Shown: positions 1 through 9,444 of the stretch, in pieces
Position numbering within the stretch: the first letter of the stretch is position 1
Layout of the letters: each line of letters opens with the position of its first letter
Origin: Pseudomonadota bacterium
Lineage (GTDB): Bacteria; Pseudomonadota; Alphaproteobacteria; Sphingomonadales; Sphingomonadaceae
Length of the DNA stretch: 64,000 bases
Assembly (NCBI GenBank): GCA_023458055.1
Contig: JAEXAW010000078.1
Coordinates: forward strand, 259,078-323,077
Reading direction: 5' to 3'
Translations under genes and position numbers: made by a program
The notes under the pieces: model-generated
What the model was told of the DNA's origin: nothing
The model's database searches: none
The model's input: the letters and a program-made list of their open reading frames with translations, nothing else

Positions 1-1
1 C

Positions 2-700
2 ATGCGCCGCGAAGGCTTCGAGCTCGGCATCAGCCGCCCGCGCGTCTTGTTCCGCGATGAAGGGCAGGGCCGCGAAGAACCGTATGAATCGGTGGTGATC
101 GACGTCGATGATGAGTTCGCCTCGACCGTGGTTTCCAAGATGCAGCGCCGCAAGGCCGACCTTATGGAGCAAAAGCCTTCGGGCGGCGGCAAGACCCGCC
201 TGGTGTTCTCCGCTCCCTCGCGCGGCCTTATCGGCTATCATGGCGAGTTTTTGTCGGATACGCGCGGCACCGGCATCATGAACCGCTTGTTCGAAAAATA
301 TGGCCCGCACAAAGGCCCGATCGAAGGGCGCCAGAATGGCGTGCTGATCTCCAACGGCAGCGGCGAAGCGGTCGCTTATGCCTTGAACGCACTCGAAGAT
401 CGCGGGCTCCTGATGGTCCATCCGGGCGAACCCATCTATGAAGGCATGATCATCGGCGAAAATGCGAAGCCCGAAGACCTTGAAGTCAACCCGATGAAGT
501 CGAAGCAACTCACCAACTTCCGCTCGACCGGCAAGGATGACGCGATCCGCCTGACCCCGCCCAAGCGCCTCACGCTCGAACAGGCGATTGCCTATATCGA
601 CGATGATGAAATGGTCGAAGTCACCCCCAAAGCCATCCGCTTGCGCAAACGCCACCTCGATCCCCACGAACGCAAGAAAGCGAGCCGGATTAAGGAATAG
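2..700 (+). CDS. typA: GTP-binding protein TypA/BipA, C-terminal part (left end missing)
   Basis: Ribosome-associated translational GTPase of the EF-G/LepA class; BipA acts in 50S assembly and stress adaptation. The frame is open to the window edge, so the GTPase domain and the start lie outside. The 232 visible residues match the family's C-terminal half: the EF-G domain V-like segment with SAPSRGLIGYHGEFLSDTRG and GIMNRLFEKYGPHKG, then the BipA-specific tail with GENAKPEDLEVNPMKSKQLTN and TPPKRLTLEQAIAYIDDDE, ending in a basic tail. The frame closes with TAG at 698-700. No clear hairpin terminator follows. Identification rests on visible family motifs and is firm. Confidence 0.95.
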   Translation: MRREGFELGISRPRVLFRDEGQGREEPYESVVIDVDDEFASTVVSKMQRRKADLMEQKPSGGGKTRLVFSAPSRGLIGYHGEFLSDTRGTGIMNRLFEKYGPHKGPIEGRQNGVLISNGSGEAVAYALNALEDRGLLMVHPGEPIYEGMIIGENAKPEDLEVNPMKSKQLTNFRSTGKDDAIRLTPPKRLTLEQAIAYIDDDEMVEVTPKAIRLRKRHLDPHERKKASRIKE

Positions 701-791
701 GGGTCGTTTTTTCGCTTGGTCGCGCATGATGTAACGATTTGGTAAATATTTGCCTGATAATTCTCCCTGGAATTTCTGGAGGGGAATTTGC

Positions 792-3704
792 ATGACATAT
801 GCTGCGAGCGAACCCGATTTCACGGTCAATTCAACGACGGTGGGGTCTCAATTTCGACCGGAGAGCTGCACGCTGTCAGACGGACGGTATGTAATCGTTT
901 GGGTTGATGCGGACGGCACTACAACCGCAGAGCGTCTCGTCCGCGCGCAGATATACAACAGTGATGGCAGCCCCAGCGGCGGCGAACTGACGCTCGTCTC
1001 GCCAAGTAGCTTGGGCACCGTAGCGGTCGCACCGCTGCCGACGGGCGGCTTTGCGCTGGCTTGGACGCAATGGGGTGTCAAGGTCGCCCAGTTTGATGCG
1101 AGCGGCCAAATGACCGGACAGGCCCTCGAGCTGGCTAGTAACGCGATCAACGTGGACATTGCTGCATCGGGTCAGGGTTTGGCCGTCGTGTGGCAGGCCA
1201 CCAGCGCGTCCAGTGGAGATACGTCCGGTGACTCGCTGTGGCTGCGGACGTTGAATTTCGGCGCAACGGAGTGGAGCCCCACGGCTCTGCTGAATACGCA
1301 GACACAGCAATCGCAAATAGCGCCAAAAGTGATCGGTCTGGCCAACGGCAGTTATCTGGCCGTTTGGACCGACACTTATCAAAACTGGAACGCAAAAGGT
1401 CAATTCTTCGACCAAAATGGCAACAAAATTGGACAGGAAATCAATTTTGGTCGCCATTCGAGCGGGCTTGAACCGGACGTAGCGCAGCTCACGGACGGGA
1501 CGATCATCGTTACCTGGTCAGATAGCATCAACGCTCAGTCGGTTACCCTTGCACGTCATTATTCGTTGGACGCCACCCAGATTGGCGAAGATGTCGTAAT
1601 TCCGATCACTTTCGCCGGGACTCGGGAAGGGCCCTCAGTCGTCGCACTGAGCAACGGTGGTTACGCACTCTCCTGGGTTGATCTGGATCAGTCGGGGCGC
1701 GGTATCTCTACTCAGGCGTTCCATGCGGACGGAAGCCCTGCGGGACCGGTGATGCGGGCTAACACGCAACTGAATGGCGATCAGATACAACCGGCGATGA
1801 CCGCTCTCGCGGACGGCGGATATGTGGTTGCGTGGACCAACATGAACGGCGCGACGGGAGGTGACCCGGTCGACATCGGAGCAAGGCGCTTCGGCTACAC
1901 GGCTGATGTTGAGATAACCAGCAACGGCGGCACCTATATAGCGGCCGTCTCAGTTGCAGAAAGAAGCGGTTTCGTAACGGATGTGGATGCCGTCGCGGGC
2001 GCTTCCGGCGCAACGCCGCAATACGCCATTGGCGGTGGAGCGGATGCCGCGCTATTTAACATCGACAGCACGACCGGTGTGCTCAGCTTCGTCAACCCGC
2101 CCAATTTTTCGGCCCCCGCCGATGCCGATGGCAATAATGTCTATGAGGTCATTGTTTCCGCATTCGACGATCAATCGACCGACACCCAGACGATCAGGGT
2201 TGCCGTGACGAACGTGAACGACGCTCCCGTGCTGATCTCGCACAATGGAGCAGCAGAGGTTCATCTGGAAGCGGTTGAAAATACGGTCATCAGTACCGCT
2301 TTCGCTGCGAACGATCCGGACGGTGACAGCCTGACCTATAGTTTGTCCGGCGATGATGCCCAATATTTTGCCTTCGATGCGGCCAGCGGCCAATTGAGCC
2401 TGGTGCAAGGTCTCGATTTTGAAAGCCCCACGGATGCGAACGGAGATGGCATATATAATGTCACGGTGACAGCGAGCGACGGAAGCTTCTCGGCGGGTCA
2501 GAATTTCCACCTCACCGTCCTTGATGCGCCGAGCGTCAATCCGGTTTTCACGTCATTTGACGGTAAGACCAACGTCGCGTGGAGTACGCCGGAAAACGCT
2601 CCGTGGACCTATCAATTCTCGGCATCGGTCGCTAGTTCAGACCCGCTGGTCTATTCGATCGAAGGCGAAGATGCGGGGCGGTTTATCATCGATGCGGCAA
2701 CTGGTGTCGTCACGCTGCGCAACCCGCTCGATTTTGAACAACGAGACGATGCAAACCATGATGGCATTTATCGCGTGGCGGTGCGCGCCAGTGCGGGTGA
2801 GGGATCTGCGGTCCAGAACCTGTTCCTCAGCGCGACAGATGTAGCAGAACCGCTCCGCGCCGTGTCATATGGCGGAGCGGCGTCCGTTTCGCTTGCCGTC
2901 GCCGAAGGGGTGAGCCTCGTCGCTTCGGTCAAGGGTGAGGACCCGGACGGACCGGTTCGTTACTATATTGCCGGAGGAGAGGATGCGCACTTGTTCTGGA
3001 TCAATCCGGATACAGGAGCTCTGACCTTTGCTTCGCAGCCGGCGGATTATGAAAGGCCGCTCGATGCGATGGGCAATCCGATGTTCGCCGACAATCGCTA
3101 CCAGGTAGACGTTGTCATGGTTTCGCAATCAGAAACACTGTCTCAATCGTTCACCATCTCGATCACCAATGTGAGAGAAGGTGGTCGGATTGTTAATGGC
3201 AGCAGTTATGCGGACACCGTCACCACCAACGCATATTATAATTTATATTCTACCAATATGGAGGATTGGATTTACGGCAATGCCGGAGCCGATGGCCTTC
3301 GCGGCGGCAGCGGAAATGATGTTATCGATGGCGGCAGCGGTAACGACATTATCTATGGAGAAGGCGGTCGCGACGAGTTGATCGGCGGGACCGGCAGCGA
3401 TAGCTTCATGTACCAATATGCCAGTGACTCCACGTTGAACAGCTTTGATATCATCAGGGACTTCCACCGATGGGAGGGAGACCAGATCAGCCTTTCGAGG
3501 ATCGACGCAAACTCTTTGTTGAGCGGAGATCAGGCCTTTGTCTTTATCGGCGGCGCGCAGTTCACCGGTGCAGGGCAGTTGCGTTATGAAACCGTGAACG
3601 GGCGAACGATGGTCTACGCCGACATCAATGGTGACAAGGTGATCGACTTCGCGATACAGTTAGACAATGCCGGTCCGTTGCAGGCGAGTGATTTTATATT
3701 ATAG
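792..3704 (+). CDS. Secreted RTX / cadherin-like repeat protein (type I secretion substrate)
   Basis: About 970 residues. Residues 1-370 hold at least six copies of a roughly 50-60 residue unit built around a core such as LADGGYVVAWTN, LSNGGYALSWVD and LTDGTIIVTWSD, which suggests a beta-propeller-like fold. Residues 373-795 hold about four cadherin-like units (for example DPDGDSLTYSLSG and FDAASGQLSLV). Residues 827-870 carry the glycine/aspartate nonapeptides (GGSGNDVIDGGSGNDIIYG) of RTX calcium-binding rolls, followed by a C-terminal domain ending in DFIL, as in type I secretion substrates. There is no Sec signal peptide. The ATG at 792 is preferred because GGAGGGG lies at 778-784; an in-frame TTG at 750 has no ribosome site. 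Adhesin or surface-layer roles are possible, and no catalytic motif is seen. No type I exporter genes lie in the window. Confidence 0.85.
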   Translation: MTYAASEPDFTVNSTTVGSQFRPESCTLSDGRYVIVWVDADGTTTAERLVRAQIYNSDGSPSGGELTLVSPSSLGTVAVAPLPTGGFALAWTQWGVKVAQFDASGQMTGQALELASNAINVDIAASGQGLAVVWQATSASSGDTSGDSLWLRTLNFGATEWSPTALLNTQTQQSQIAPKVIGLANGSYLAVWTDTYQNWNAKGQFFDQNGNKIGQEINFGRHSSGLEPDVAQLTDGTIIVTWSDSINAQSVTLARHYSLDATQIGEDVVIPITFAGTREGPSVVALSNGGYALSWVDLDQSGRGISTQAFHADGSPAGPVMRANTQLNGDQIQPAMTALADGGYVVAWTNMNGATGGDPVDIGARRFGYTADVEITSNGGTYIAAVSVAERSGFVTDVDAVAGASGATPQYAIGGGADAALFNIDSTTGVLSFVNPPNFSAPADADGNNVYEVIVSAFDDQSTDTQTIRVAVTNVNDAPVLISHNGAAEVHLEAVENTVISTAFAANDPDGDSLTYSLSGDDAQYFAFDAASGQLSLVQGLDFESPTDANGDGIYNVTVTASDGSFSAGQNFHLTVLDAPSVNPVFTSFDGKTNVAWSTPENAPWTYQFSASVASSDPLVYSIEGEDAGRFIIDAATGVVTLRNPLDFEQRDDANHDGIYRVAVRASAGEGSAVQNLFLSATDVAEPLRAVSYGGAASVSLAVAEGVSLVASVKGEDPDGPVRYYIAGGEDAHLFWINPDTGALTFASQPADYERPLDAMGNPMFADNRYQVDVVMVSQSETLSQSFTISITNVREGGRIVNGSSYADTVTTNAYYNLYSTNMEDWIYGNAGADGLRGGSGNDVIDGGSGNDIIYGEGGRDELIGGTGSDSFMYQYASDSTLNSFDIIRDFHRWEGDQISLSRIDANSLLSGDQAFVFIGGAQFTGAGQLRYETVNGRTMVYADINGDKVIDFAIQLDNAGPLQASDFIL

Positions 3705-3910
3705 TGTAACCCGTTCGGATAGCCGTCGAGCGAAACCAGGTTAGCTTTGTTGTGGCAGCTTAATCCCCGACAGTGGGTGGTCAATGATATTGATCGCCCG
3801 GCAAAAATCGTCCCGTCGATGCCCGACATTATGGTGTAATATCGGATTTGTAGAAGCGCACTTCAGCTATTGACCCTGATCAGGATAGAAATTCGCCGGA
3901 GAAGACAAAT

Positions 3911-4915
3911 ATGCGTCCCTTAATGAAAGTTCGGTCTTGCCTCTTTGCCGCTGCCATCCTTTCCGCAGCGGCCCCTGTGAGTGCCAATGACAGTCAGGCG
4001 GCGCTTGATATTGGCGGGCTGACATTACAGCAAAGCGCGAATATCAGCCTCGACTATGAGGACCTGTTTATCTCCGCGGACGAGGTGCGGATTACCTATC
4101 GGTTCACCAATCATGGTAAGCGCGACGTCAACACGCTGGTGGCCTTTCCTTTGCCGCCGCAAAGCGATCCCGAATATAATCGGGATTTTGACGATCTTGC
4201 CTTCCGGACGACGGTTGATGGCAAGCCGGTTACGCTGACGGCGGTTGATGTCGCAACGGTGAACGGGCGCAATGTCGAGACACTGCTTAAAAAATATGGC
4301 TGGGACCGTGACCTTGTCAACGATCCGGAATCGCATCGTTTCTTTGATGAATTGCCCAAGGCGACCGCCGATGCAGCGGTGCGCGACGGCTTGTTGAAGC
4401 GGATCGAGGACGGCGTCACCCCTGTGTGGGCAGTGCAGCGCAATATCACCCGGCAACAGCGTTTTCCCGCTGGCAAGACCGTGACTGTGACCCATCGCTA
4501 TAAGCCGATGATCGGCGGCAGCGTCGGCGGCGGTCTTAACCGCGAGGTGCGGTTGGGGAGGGACGGCACGGCGGCGTCTTATGCCAAAGAATATTGCACC
4601 GATGCCGCGTTCCTCAGTGCCTTTGACCGTACGCTGGCGGAAAAACAGCGATCCTCGCCCGACGCGATGGGCTATAGCGAAACCTGGATCAACTATGTGC
4701 TCAAATCCGGTGCCAACTGGAAGGGACCGATCAAGGATTTCCGGCTGGTGGTGGACAAGGGCGCGCCCGACAAGCTAGTCAGTTTTTGCATGGACGGGGT
4801 GCGCAAGATTTCGCCGACGCAGTTCGAGGTACGCAAGAAGAATTTCGAACCGACGCGCGATCTATCGATCCTGGTCATCAACTGGCTCAAAGCCGACGGC
4901 AGCGATGGGGATTAA
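3911..4915 (+). CDS. DUF4424 family periplasmic protein
   Basis: 334 residues starting with a Sec signal peptide (MRPLMKVRSCLFAAAILSAA, cleavage near PVSANDS). The body resembles the DUF4424 family: an N-terminal beta-rich region with DEVRITYRFTNHGKRDV and VAFPLPPQSDPEY, then WAVQRNITRQQRFPAGKTV and VTHRYKPMIGGSVG. The ribosome site GGAGAAG lies just before ATG 3911; a second ATG at 3923 would also give a signal peptide. Function is unknown for the family. It stands alone, with an AT-rich 206-bp gap upstream and DUF3297 49 bp downstream. Confidence 0.8.
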   Translation: MRPLMKVRSCLFAAAILSAAAPVSANDSQAALDIGGLTLQQSANISLDYEDLFISADEVRITYRFTNHGKRDVNTLVAFPLPPQSDPEYNRDFDDLAFRTTVDGKPVTLTAVDVATVNGRNVETLLKKYGWDRDLVNDPESHRFFDELPKATADAAVRDGLLKRIEDGVTPVWAVQRNITRQQRFPAGKTVTVTHRYKPMIGGSVGGGLNREVRLGRDGTAASYAKEYCTDAAFLSAFDRTLAEKQRSSPDAMGYSETWINYVLKSGANWKGPIKDFRLVVDKGAPDKLVSFCMDGVRKISPTQFEVRKKNFEPTRDLSILVINWLKADGSDGD

Positions 4916-4963
4916 GGCTCACATAAGGTTGACGAATAGCGAGACGCGCGGCAAAGGCGTGCC

Positions 4964-5236
4964 ATGACTGACAAGACCACCACGCCGCCCGACCGCCTTT
5001 CGGTAAATCCGAACAGCCCGCATTTTGATGCTGAAACGCTGCAACGCGGGATCGGCATCCGCTTCAAGGGCCGCGAGCGCACCGACGTTGAGGAATATTC
5101 GATTTCGGAAGGCTGGATCCGGGTTGCTGCAGGCAAAACCCGCGACCGCAAGGGGCAGCCGCTGACGATCAAGCTCAACGGCGAGGTTGAAGCCTGGTTC
5201 GAGGATGGCGCGGCCAAGGAAGAGAGCGAGGGCTAA
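4964..5236 (+). CDS. DUF3297 family protein
   Basis: 90 residues with the conserved start DRLSVNPNSPHFDAETLQRG, then GIRFKGRERTDVEEYSISEGW and a tail with GKTRDRKGQPLTIKLNGEVEAW. This matches DUF3297, a small soluble family of proteobacteria with no assigned role; some databases mislabel it glutathione peroxidase, but no selenocysteine or cysteine site is present. It may share transcription with the DUF4424 gene 48 bp upstream. It ends facing the minus-strand CHAP gene, whose terminator lies between them. Confidence 0.85.
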   Translation: MTDKTTTPPDRLSVNPNSPHFDAETLQRGIGIRFKGRERTDVEEYSISEGWIRVAAGKTRDRKGQPLTIKLNGEVEAWFEDGAAKEESEG

Positions 5237-5273
5237 GCTCCTCGCTCGCTCAGCTGCTTCGTTCCGTTCAACC

Positions 5274-5302
5274 AAAGAAAAAGGGCCGCGATGATGCGGC
5301 CC
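5274..5302 (-). terminator. Rho-independent terminator of the CHAP-domain gene
   Basis: Seven-base-pair GC stem GGGCCGC / GCGGCCC with a 6-nt loop. On the minus strand it is followed by a U-rich run (the A-rich 5274-5282 on the plus strand), 30 nt after the CHAP stop codon. Confidence 0.75.
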
Positions 5303-5332
5303 CGTTAGTTTCACAGTGAAACAGGTTGCGGC

Positions 5333-5869
5333 TTAACGCACGCTCGCAACAGCCATAGCCAGCTTTTGCGAGGGCGCGACCGTATCGGCGTGCGCCAACT
5401 GGATGTCTCCGGCCTTGCCGTTGTAGATGAAGCCGTTGGTCGGATTGGCGCGCAGGCCGAGCGCGCGGATCGGCGCGTACCATACCTTGACGCTGGTCCA
5501 GTCGCCATTGGGCGAAACATCGACCACCTTGACGTTGCGTTCGATCTGGCCGCGACGGCCATTGATCGGCGACCAGTTTGCATGACTGATGAGGATTTCG
5601 CGATCATTGATGATCTTGCTGACCACGGCAACATGGCCAAGCGGCATCGCGCGGGTGCTCTTGAACGAAAGGACCGCGCCGACCTTCGGGGTGTTGCCGC
5701 GATCATATTTGCCCGCAGCCTGGCTCCACCAGGTGAGCGCGTTCCCGCGAATATTAACGCCAGAATTATCGCGGGCAAAAGGTACGCACTGAAGCGCTTG
5801 AGCCTGGCTGATAGGAGCGATCATGGCGAGCGCTGCAACTGCTGCGCCGAGGATTTTCTTACCGAACAT
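5333..5869 (-). CDS. Exported CHAP-domain protein (putative amidase/endopeptidase)
   Basis: 178 residues with a signal peptide (residues 1-25, ending APISQAQA). The CHAP (cysteine, histidine-dependent amidohydrolase/peptidase) fold is suggested by LQCVPFAR with Cys28 and by GAVLSFKS...MPLGHVAVVSKI with His79, then the polar site near ISHANWSP. CHAP enzymes usually cleave peptidoglycan cross-bridges or stems. The C-terminal 60 residues carry no recognised cell-wall-binding domain. It is a single gene, transcribed away from parA, with its own terminator. A Sphingomonadales-type small CHAP protein is the best match; the exact substrate is unknown. Confidence 0.8.
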   Translation of the reverse strand: MFGKKILGAAVAALAMIAPISQAQALQCVPFARDNSGVNIRGNALTWWSQAAGKYDRGNTPKVGAVLSFKSTRAMPLGHVAVVSKIINDREILISHANWSPINGRRGQIERNVKVVDVSPNGDWTSVKVWYAPIRALGLRANPTNGFIYNGKAGDIQLAHADTVAPSQKLAMAVASVR

Positions 5870-6175
5870 TTAGGTGCGACCCCGCTAGATGACCCCCATA
5901 TTTGGGGTGCCGATGTGTATCTGTTAAGGCGGGCCTAAGGACGAAATCTTAACGAAGGAAGGCCACTCTTTACGCATTTCCGATGAATGGAGTGGATGAA
6001 ACGATGAATCGCGGAACCATTTTGCACTGCCGTCGACGAAGCGAGGGCAGGCGGCGACAAGTTGATGCGCGGTTCAATTTGACCATTTACGCACAGCCCC
6101 TCGCTGACGGATAGTTGGCGTCCCGGCGGATCGATTCGCTCCTCTTTTTTCCCGATTTTGGTCTGAAAGCATCTC
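5870..6175. other. Divergent intergenic region between CHAP and parA genes
   Basis: 306 bp without a gene. It must hold the promoters of both divergent genes. A small hairpin, CCCCCATATTTGGGG, sits at about 5889-5905 just upstream of the CHAP start. No ribosome site is evident before the parA ATG. Confidence 0.5.
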
Positions 6176-6901
6176 ATGGCAACGATAGCGATCTACAATC
6201 TCAAGGGCGGCGTTGGCAAAACGACCATGGCGATGAACCTGGCCTGGCTGTCGGCTTATGCGAGCGGACGGCGCACCTTGGTGTGGGACCTTGATCCTCA
6301 GGCTGCCTCGACCTTTCTCCTTAGCGGAGATCGCAAGGCCAAGGGCGAGGCGCAATCGATTTTTGCGGGCGACAGCGACCCCAAAAAGCTGATCCGCCCG
6401 TCGCGCCTTGACCGGATCGACCTGTTGGCCGCCGATGCCAGTCTGCGTAGGCTCGACCAGTTGTTGTTCGAAATTGACAAGAAAAAGCGGCTCACCAAAT
6501 TGATCGACGGTCTGTCCAAACATTATGACCGCATCATCCTTGATTGCCCGCCCGGTCTTACCGAGACGACCGAGCAGGTCGTGCGCGCGGCCGATATTGT
6601 GATCGTGCCGGTCATCCCGTCTGCCTTGTCACAGCGCGCCTTTGATGAGGTGGTCGCGTTCATGGATGAAAAGAAAGCGCGGCAGGCGGCCTTGCTCCCG
6701 GTGCATTCGATGCTCGACCAGCGCCGCCGCGTGCATAAGGAGGCGCGTGAGGCAAATCCCGATTGGCCGGTCATCCCAATGGCGAGCGTGGTCGAGCAGG
6801 TTGCAAGCGAAGGTCGGCCGCTCGGGGCCCTCGCGCCCCATTCACCGGCGCACAAGGCCTATCAGTCGCTCTGGCGCGAGATTGAGGCGCGGCTGGCTTA
6901 G
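6176..6901 (+). CDS. ParA/MinD-like P-loop ATPase (orphan)
   Basis: 241 residues. Deviant Walker A KGGVGKTT at residues 9-16, the A' motif WDLDPQAAST near residue 40, and Walker B-like IILDCPPGLT near residue 120. ParA proteins dimerise on ATP and position DNA or protein cargo on the nucleoid. No parB or parS-like partner lies beside it, so it is an orphan and not a replicon partition locus. The tail (PVIPMASVVEQVASEGRPL, SPAHKAYQSLW) resembles chromosomal ParA-family proteins of alphaproteobacteria. It is convergent with the GGDEF/EAL gene. Confidence 0.85.
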   Translation: MATIAIYNLKGGVGKTTMAMNLAWLSAYASGRRTLVWDLDPQAASTFLLSGDRKAKGEAQSIFAGDSDPKKLIRPSRLDRIDLLAADASLRRLDQLLFEIDKKKRLTKLIDGLSKHYDRIILDCPPGLTETTEQVVRAADIVIVPVIPSALSQRAFDEVVAFMDEKKARQAALLPVHSMLDQRRRVHKEAREANPDWPVIPMASVVEQVASEGRPLGALAPHSPAHKAYQSLWREIEARLA

Positions 6902-7018
6902 GCCGGGCGCGGCCCTGCGCCCTCTTGTTCAGGATGCGTAGCCGAGGTTCAACGCATCATCGTCGGGCGGGCGGAACAGTTCGGCCGCATCATTGGCGGG
7001 CATCGGACGACCGAAATA

Positions 7019-9367
7019 TTAGCCCTGAATCTTCTTGCAGCCGAGCGCGCGGATCATCTCGACTTCAGCTTCGGTTTCTGCACCTTCTGCCGTCGTGCTC
7101 ATGCCCAGGCTGTCGGCCATCGCGACGACTGCGCGGACAATGGCAAGGCTCTCCGGCTTGTTGCGGGCAGCGCCCTGGACGAAGCTACGGTCAACCTTGA
7201 TCGTGCTGAAGCGGGTCCTGCGCAAATAGCCGAGCGAGGAATAACCGGTGCCGAAATCGTCGAGCGAAAGACGCAGCCCCAAACCCAGCAGTTGGTCGAG
7301 TATCTGTGCGGTTCCTCCGCCATCGCGGATGAACACGCTCTCGGTGACTTCCAGTTCAAGGCGAGCCGGCGGCAATCCGCTCTCCGATAGGGCCGACACC
7401 ACCGACTCCGCAAAGCCGGGGTCAACCAATTGTTCGGCGGACACATTGACCGCAACGCGGATATTGGACGGCCAGTTCATCGCTTCATGGCATGCGGTAC
7501 GCAAGACCCATTCGCCGATCTGCCCGATCAGACGGGCATCTTCGGCAATCGGAATGAATTTGGCCGGGGACACATTACCGAGATCGGCGTTGGTCCAGCG
7601 TACCAGCGCTTCAAACCCGTCAATCACGCCATCATGCGCGCCAACCACCGGTTGATAGTTTAGGTGAAACTCGCCGCGCTCGAGCGCCCTGCGTAGCGCG
7701 ATTTCGATAACGCGGCGCTCCTCGGCCTGAACATGCAGGCCCGGTTCATAGGCATAATGATGATTGCCGCCCTTATCCTTGGAACGATAGAGCGCAAGAT
7801 CGGCGCTGCGGATCAGCGTTTCGACCGTGCGGGCATCGCGCGGCGCCACGGCAGAACCAACGCTGGCACCGATATAAAGCGTCTGGTGATCGATTTCATA
7901 GGGCCGCGACAAAGTGGTAATGATCTGCTGCGCGAGCGTTTCCAGATAGCTCGTGTCGGGCACATCGCGCACGACGACGGCAAATTCATCGCCGCCCAGA
8001 CGGCCACACAGCTCATTGTCCGAAACGACCATTTTGAGGCGGCTTGATACGGCCTCGAGCAGCCGGTCTCCAACCGGATGCCCCAGCGTATCATTGACCG
8101 CCTTGAAGCGATCAAGGTCGATCATCATAAAAGCACAGCGGCTCTTCCATTTCGCGCTATGCTCTAGGGCTTTGGCCAGCGCTTCGTTGATCTGGAGTCG
8201 ATTGGGGAGGCCGGTAAGACTGTCAAAGCGGGCCAGACGGTCGATCTTTGCGGCCGAGGCCTGTTCCAGCGTAACGTCGGAACCAACGCCGCGGAAACCC
8301 ATGAAGCGCCCGTTTTCATCGAGACGCGGGCTTGCCGACAATTCCCACCAATGGGTGTTGCCTCCAATATTCACAGGCAGCAACAGATTGGAAAAGCTCT
8401 CGCGCCGGTTGATGCGCTCGGCAAGATCATGCAGCGCCGAAGCGAAGCGACCCGATTCCCAGCTATCGCCGGCGAGCAGTTGAACCAGCGGCTTGCCTTC
8501 AATCTCGCGCGGTTCCCGACCCAGCGCGATGGCAAAACGCGGCGAGACATGGGTGAGGCGGCGGGCGGCGTCGATCTGCCACAGCCAGTCGGCGCCGCTC
8601 TCTTCAAATTCGCGCAGCAACAGGCTCACCGTTTCATTCTTTTCGACGATAGCGGTTTCGACGGTCTTGTAGCGGATGAAATCGCGCGCCGCAGAAATGC
8701 TCGCGGCCATCAAACCGGTCCCCGACAAAATCGTGACCAAGGCAATATTCGGGTAGCCGAGCAACAGCGTCATCACCGTATTGGCGATGGTCAACGTCAC
8801 CGAAATCGCGAAGATCGAAGCGGGCAGCGAACTGGTACCGACCAACACGCCGACAACCATCGCGCCGGAAATGATCCAATATTGGGCGGCATGATTCCAA
8901 TCGCTCTGGGGTGCAAACAGAAGCGGCGGAACCGACCAGCAGAGCCCGACTACAGCCGATAGCAGCGCATCGTTGCGGATGGCGCTCAAGGGGGCCTTGC
9001 GCACATATTCCGTCCGGTAGCGATGGCGCATCTGCGAGAGCAACAGAGCAACGATCACCGTCACAGAGGCCCAGACAGCCAATTGCGGTAACGCAATATC
9101 ATCAATGAAGATCTGGACCGTCAGGAGCAGCGCTAGCAAAGCGCCGAGTAGACGGACAAGCGAGTAGCGACCGACATCCTGGATCTGGGCTGCGCGAATC
9201 TCGTCCCATGCTTCACTCTTCCCCGCCCGAAGTCCGAGGAGGTGCAGTAACGACAATTCGCTTTCCGGTAACTGGTTTTGAAGGTCCGACGTACTCACAG
9301 GTGAATCTATACTCGTTGATTCTTTCTGAAAGGTAAGCGAGCGCTTAGAAAACGCACTAAATCCCAT
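7019..9367 (-). CDS. Membrane GGDEF-EAL cyclic-di-GMP protein, EAL domain truncated by in-frame TAA
   Basis: 782 residues as read: a membrane part with about six segments (residues 70-230), a PAS-like sensor (about 250-370), a GGDEF domain (canonical LGGDEF, with DLDRFKAVND upstream) and an EAL domain (FEALVRW, ELEVTES, LDDFGTGYSS, IKVDRSF, AEGAETE). It would make and/or degrade c-di-GMP at the inner membrane. The frame stops at TAA (7019-7021) right after GCKKIQG. The same frame then continues for 29 codons as YFGRPMPANDAAELF..., the expected end of an EAL domain, to a TGA at 6929-6931. A single base change of a Tyr codon (TAT or TAC to TAA) would explain it. The catalytic residues precede the stop, but the last strand and helix are lost, so folding of the EAL domain is doubtful. 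Confidence 0.9.
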   Translation of the reverse strand: MGFSAFSKRSLTFQKESTSIDSPVSTSDLQNQLPESELSLLHLLGLRAGKSEAWDEIRAAQIQDVGRYSLVRLLGALLALLLTVQIFIDDIALPQLAVWASVTVIVALLLSQMRHRYRTEYVRKAPLSAIRNDALLSAVVGLCWSVPPLLFAPQSDWNHAAQYWIISGAMVVGVLVGTSSLPASIFAISVTLTIANTVMTLLLGYPNIALVTILSGTGLMAASISAARDFIRYKTVETAIVEKNETVSLLLREFEESGADWLWQIDAARRLTHVSPRFAIALGREPREIEGKPLVQLLAGDSWESGRFASALHDLAERINRRESFSNLLLPVNIGGNTHWWELSASPRLDENGRFMGFRGVGSDVTLEQASAAKIDRLARFDSLTGLPNRLQINEALAKALEHSAKWKSRCAFMMIDLDRFKAVNDTLGHPVGDRLLEAVSSRLKMVVSDNELCGRLGGDEFAVVVRDVPDTSYLETLAQQIITTLSRPYEIDHQTLYIGASVGSAVAPRDARTVETLIRSADLALYRSKDKGGNHHYAYEPGLHVQAEERRVIEIALRRALERGEFHLNYQPVVGAHDGVIDGFEALVRWTNADLGNVSPAKFIPIAEDARLIGQIGEWVLRTACHEAMNWPSNIRVAVNVSAEQLVDPGFAESVVSALSESGLPPARLELEVTESVFIRDGGGTAQILDQLLGLGLRLSLDDFGTGYSSLGYLRRTRFSTIKVDRSFVQGAARNKPESLAIVRAVVAMADSLGMSTTAEGAETEAEVEMIRALGCKKIQG

Positions 9368-9394
9368 GCTTGATCAAGGCCGGGTAATTACGCG

Positions 9395-9423
9395 AAAAGC
9401 CCGCCATTATAGCGGGCTTTTTT
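9395..9423 (-). terminator. Terminator of the fatty acyl-AMP ligase gene
   Basis: Stem AAAAGCCCGC / GCGGGCTTTT with a 7-nt loop, with A and T runs on both sides. It lies 21 nt past the stop of the minus-strand ligase gene and just upstream of the GGDEF/EAL gene start. Confidence 0.85.
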
Positions 9424-9444
9424 ACGGGCGATCAGGCTGCGGGG

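Noticed and set aside
750..791. TTG start 14 codons upstream of the RTX gene
   Set aside because: No ribosome site; GGAGGGG at 778-784 fits the ATG at 792.
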